Shown: piece by piece, positions 6,734 to 8,746 of the stretch
Position numbering within the stretch: position 1 is the first letter of the stretch
Layout: every line of letters begins with the position of its first letter
Source of the DNA: an uncultured Bacillota bacterium
Lineage (GTDB): Bacteria > Bacillota > Clostridia > Peptostreptococcales > Anaerovoracaceae
Length of the DNA: 8,746 nt
Assembly: GCA_946408315.1 (NCBI GenBank)
Contig: CAMJRV010000078.1
Location: 1 to 8,746 of the forward strand
Reading direction: 5' to 3'
Notes under the pieces: model-generated
Told to the model about the DNA's origin: nothing
Database searches by the model: none
The model's input: only the letters and a program-made list of their open reading frames with translations
Made by a program: the position numbers and the translations under genes

Positions 6734-8008
6734 ATGGATTATGAAGATAAAAAAATGATTACGGCACTTCAGGATATATTGGATAAGATCCTGTCCGGAA
6801 ATCAATGCAGTACGATGAAAGTCTCTTCTCCTGCGCCGGAGTGGCAGAAGCTGATCGACCAAATGAACCAATTGGTTCAAAACCTGAATGAAATGAACCG
6901 CCTGGCACTCGACCTGTCGGAAGGAAAGCTGGAATGCCCAGTTCCTCCGCGTCACAACTATCTCGCCGGCCCGCTCAAGCAGTTGCACTCCCAATTGTCG
7001 ATTATGACCCAGAGCGGCAGCCAACTGCAAGCCGGCTATGTCATCAGCAAGCTGGAAGGAACCGGGGAGCTGTTTTATATGTTCAATGGGCTCATTGATC
7101 AGGTGGCGGCCGCCTCCATGAAGGAAATGGAGAACACGGCCCGCAATATGCCCCGGCCCGTCACCAGTTGGCGCTACCACCAGATTCTCCGGGCGCTGGA
7201 CCTTCTTCATATCTCAGTACTGGAGGTTGACTGCAGCGGATCTGTGGTGTATGCCAACCAACCCGCCAAACAGATGCTGGGCAATATCGAATATCTTCTT
7301 CCCGAGCAGGTTCAGGGCAACGCTCTATTGGAATTGATTGCGGAGTTAGGCAATCAAGAGGAGGACTTTCCCATTTTTCGAGAAGCCTATGATTGCTGCG
7401 GCAGCGCGTGGTATCGAATCATGGTCAACCGATTCTTCCTTCCCAACAATCAAATGTTCTACCTGTATGTCATAGAGGATATCAGCGACTGGAAAATAAG
7501 CGAGCATCAGTTGAAGCTATCCGCCGCAACAGATGAGATGACAGGCGCCTGCAACCGCAAATCCGGGTTGGATGCGCTGGAGAAGCTTTTGAGTAGTGGT
7601 GAACCTGTAAAATCGAATTGTCTGGCCTTTATCGATATTGATGGTTTGAAGGCTGTCAACGACAAATATGGCCACAAAGAAGGCGATTATGCCATCAAGA
7701 GCATTGCAAAGGTGCTTTTGTCCTTCGCGCGCAGTTCGGACGTCGTTTGCAGGTATGGAGGAGATGAGTTTTTCATTATCTTTAAAAGGTGCACCGAGGC
7801 TTCGGCTGAAAAAATCATCATCAGAATGTGCGATGAGCTGAAAAAGCTGAACTGTAAAGCCTCGAAGCCCTATATGCTATCCTTCAGCTATGGCATAGCC
7901 CCCTTTTCGACTGGCTTCGGCTCTAATGATAAGATGACGGATCTGCTGCTCGAAGCAGATCAGAAAATGTATCAATATAAAAAAAGAAGCAAGCAATGCA
8001 AAGAGTAG
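6734..8008 (+). CDS. soluble HAMP-like/PAS/GGDEF diguanylate cyclase
   Basis: A 424-residue protein that should make cyclic-di-GMP from two GTP. The N-terminus (about 36-130) resembles HAMP-type signalling helices, including MNRLALDLSEGKLECPVPP (54-72), followed by NYLAGPLKQL and a second similar unit, but has no membrane segment. A PAS-like domain follows (about 150-255, LHISVLEVDCSGSVVYANQP then FYLYVIEDISDWK). The GGDEF domain (about 262-420) begins at ATDEMTGACNRK (265-276), with metal-binding D301 in FIDIDGLKAVND (299-310) and the active site YGGDEF (341-346). RSSD (333-336) sits five residues before GGDEF, the correct place for the product-inhibition I-site. Catalytic activity and feedback control are therefore predicted. 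The start at 6734 follows AAGGAGG six bases upstream, and the gene lies 51 bases after the V4R gene. The PAS ligand is unknown. Confidence 0.93.
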   Translation: MDYEDKKMITALQDILDKILSGNQCSTMKVSSPAPEWQKLIDQMNQLVQNLNEMNRLALDLSEGKLECPVPPRHNYLAGPLKQLHSQLSIMTQSGSQLQAGYVISKLEGTGELFYMFNGLIDQVAAASMKEMENTARNMPRPVTSWRYHQILRALDLLHISVLEVDCSGSVVYANQPAKQMLGNIEYLLPEQVQGNALLELIAELGNQEEDFPIFREAYDCCGSAWYRIMVNRFFLPNNQMFYLYVIEDISDWKISEHQLKLSAATDEMTGACNRKSGLDALEKLLSSGEPVKSNCLAFIDIDGLKAVNDKYGHKEGDYAIKSIAKVLLSFARSSDVVCRYGGDEFFIIFKRCTEASAEKIIIRMCDELKKLNCKASKPYMLSFSYGIAPFSTGFGSNDKMTDLLLEADQKMYQYKKRSKQCKE

Positions 8009-8020
8009 GAGTAGAGTAGT

Positions 8021-8401
8021 ATGCATCAGGAAATGATCGATATCAATTTGGATAAATGTGTGGGATGTAACCGCTGCATCCGGGAATGCCCGCTGGAGGA
8101 GGTAAATTATGTCTGCCTGGATGCCCTTTCCTCAAAGGTGCATCTGGATTCTGAAAAGTGCATCCACTGTGGTTCATGCCTGAAGGTCTGCTACCACGCT
8201 TCACGAATTTTTCGGGACGATACGGAAGCTGTCCTGCAGCATATCCGCTCTGGAGAAAAATTCACCGTACTGGCAGCGCCGGCGCTGCGGACCAATTTTG
8301 CGGACAACTGGCCTCGGATTCTGGCGGCATTCCGGCAATTGGGCGCAGACGGCATCCGTTCTATGCCTTGTCAAGTAGCTCAGAGAACAGATGCGCAATA
8401 A
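8021..8401 (+). pseudogene. dicluster ferredoxin / [FeFe]-hydrogenase-like protein, N-terminal piece (frame broken)
   Basis: A 126-residue open frame. It opens with a two-cluster ferredoxin domain: CVGCNRCIRECP (13-24) and CIHCGSCLKVCYH (47-59), eight cysteines for two [4Fe-4S] clusters. Then comes the start of an [FeFe]-hydrogenase large-subunit-like domain (FTVLAAPALRTNF, 81-93, and ILAAFRQLGADGIRS, 100-114). After about residue 115 the frame leaves the family pattern (MPCQVAQRTDAQ) and stops at 8399-8401. The rest of the family sequence resumes at about 8379 in another frame. The ATG at 8021 follows GGAG (8008-8011), which overlaps the stop of the GGDEF gene, so the gene was clearly built as the third member of this operon. 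A short ferredoxin-like product might still be made, but the hydrogenase-like function should be lost. Confidence 0.75.
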
Positions 8402-8746
8402 CAATAAGTTGATTTTTCTTTCTCCTTGCGTTTCCAAATCGTATGAATTCAAAGATACCGGAGTAGACATTTTCAATTTGACCTTTCAGAGCCTCAAGGA
8501 ACTGATCGCCGCAAACCAACTGACTCTGCCGAACGAAGACGGTCAATACGATCAGGCAGAGGCCGGACTCGGGCGTATTTTCAGCCGCCCGGGCGGTCTG
8601 ATGGAAAACATGGAGTTTTACCTTGGCCGCAGTCTGACAATCGGTCGGGTGGAAGGCAGCCATAAGGTGTACGGTTATCTGAACGAGATACGGGATAATA
8701 ACAGGGAAATGCTGTTATCGTTTAATGCCGCCATTGAGGCAGCTCA
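8379..8746 (+). pseudogene. [FeFe]-hydrogenase-like domain, downstream piece of the broken gene (continues past window)
   Basis: After a TAG at 8376-8378 an open frame runs to the right edge with no stop. It reads LREQMRNNNKLIFLSPCVSK and then SYEFKDTGVDIFNLTFQSLK, followed by GGLMENMEFYLG and VEGSHKVYGYLNEIRD. LSPCVSKSYEF fits the second H-cluster motif (PCxxKxxE) of [FeFe]-hydrogenase large subunits, and GGLMENMEFYLG and the VEG segment follow in the normal family order. The first H-cluster motif, expected between the LGADGI region and LSPC, is absent. The only in-frame ATG near the start (8391) has no good ribosome binding site. I therefore read this as the C-terminal part of the gene begun at 8021, separated by a frameshift plus a deletion. 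In related proteins this domain is followed by further signalling or sensory domains; here these would lie outside the window. Confidence 0.72.

Noticed and set aside
6734..8008. Degenerate, non-catalytic GGDEF protein
   Set aside because: The GGDEF, metal-binding Asp and RxxD inhibition motifs are all intact.
8340..8410. Programmed ribosomal frameshifting joining the two hydrogenase-like pieces
   Set aside because: There is no clear slippery site, and a shift alone would not restore the missing family segment containing the first H-cluster motif.
1..8746. CRISPR arrays, tRNA or rRNA genes, insertion sequences
   Set aside because: No regularly spaced repeats, no RNA gene signatures and no transposase were seen.

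Overview
The window looks like chromosomal DNA of an anaerobic Gram-positive (Clostridia-type Firmicutes). The evidence is the two-subunit oxygen-labile [4Fe-4S] L-serine dehydratase, strong AGGAGG-type ribosome binding sites, AT-rich sigma-A-like promoters between GC-richer genes, and a dicluster-ferredoxin/[FeFe]-hydrogenase-like protein. This is inference from gene content; no taxon marker is present.

Layout. (1) Bases 1-1712, minus strand: serine catabolism. sdaAB (beta) then sdaAA (alpha) form a tight operon behind an extended -10 promoter. A further gene, cut by the window edge, follows with its own promoter placed right at the sdaAA stop codon. (2) Bases 1887-2783: a small XRE-family regulator (plus strand), convergent with a short zincin-type putative metallopeptidase (minus strand). 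(3) Bases 2821-6032: a restriction-modification cassette. One polypeptide carries two complete DPPY-type adenine methyltransferase domains (M.FokI-like layout). It overlaps by 35 nt a gene for an HNH nuclease, the presumed restriction enzyme. The cassette starts at a back-to-back divergent promoter pair and ends at a perfect 20-bp hairpin terminator. (4) Bases 6161-8746, plus strand: a probable signalling operon. It encodes a stand-alone V4R sensor protein with a complete predicted zinc site, a soluble HAMP-like/PAS/GGDEF diguanylate cyclase with an intact active site and product-inhibition site, and a ferredoxin/[FeFe]-hydrogenase-like protein. The last gene is broken: its reading frame stops at 8401, and the rest of the family sequence resumes in another frame after an apparent internal deletion that removes the region of the first H-cluster motif.

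How the parts relate. The serine dehydratase subunits form one enzyme making pyruvate and ammonia. The methyltransferase and HNH protein form one defence system, probably Type IIS because two methyltransferase domains suggest an asymmetric site. The V4R, GGDEF and hydrogenase-like genes are close-packed and co-directional, and may link small-molecule and redox or H2 sensing to cyclic-di-GMP. That link is a hypothesis, and in this sequence the hydrogenase-like component seems inactivated.
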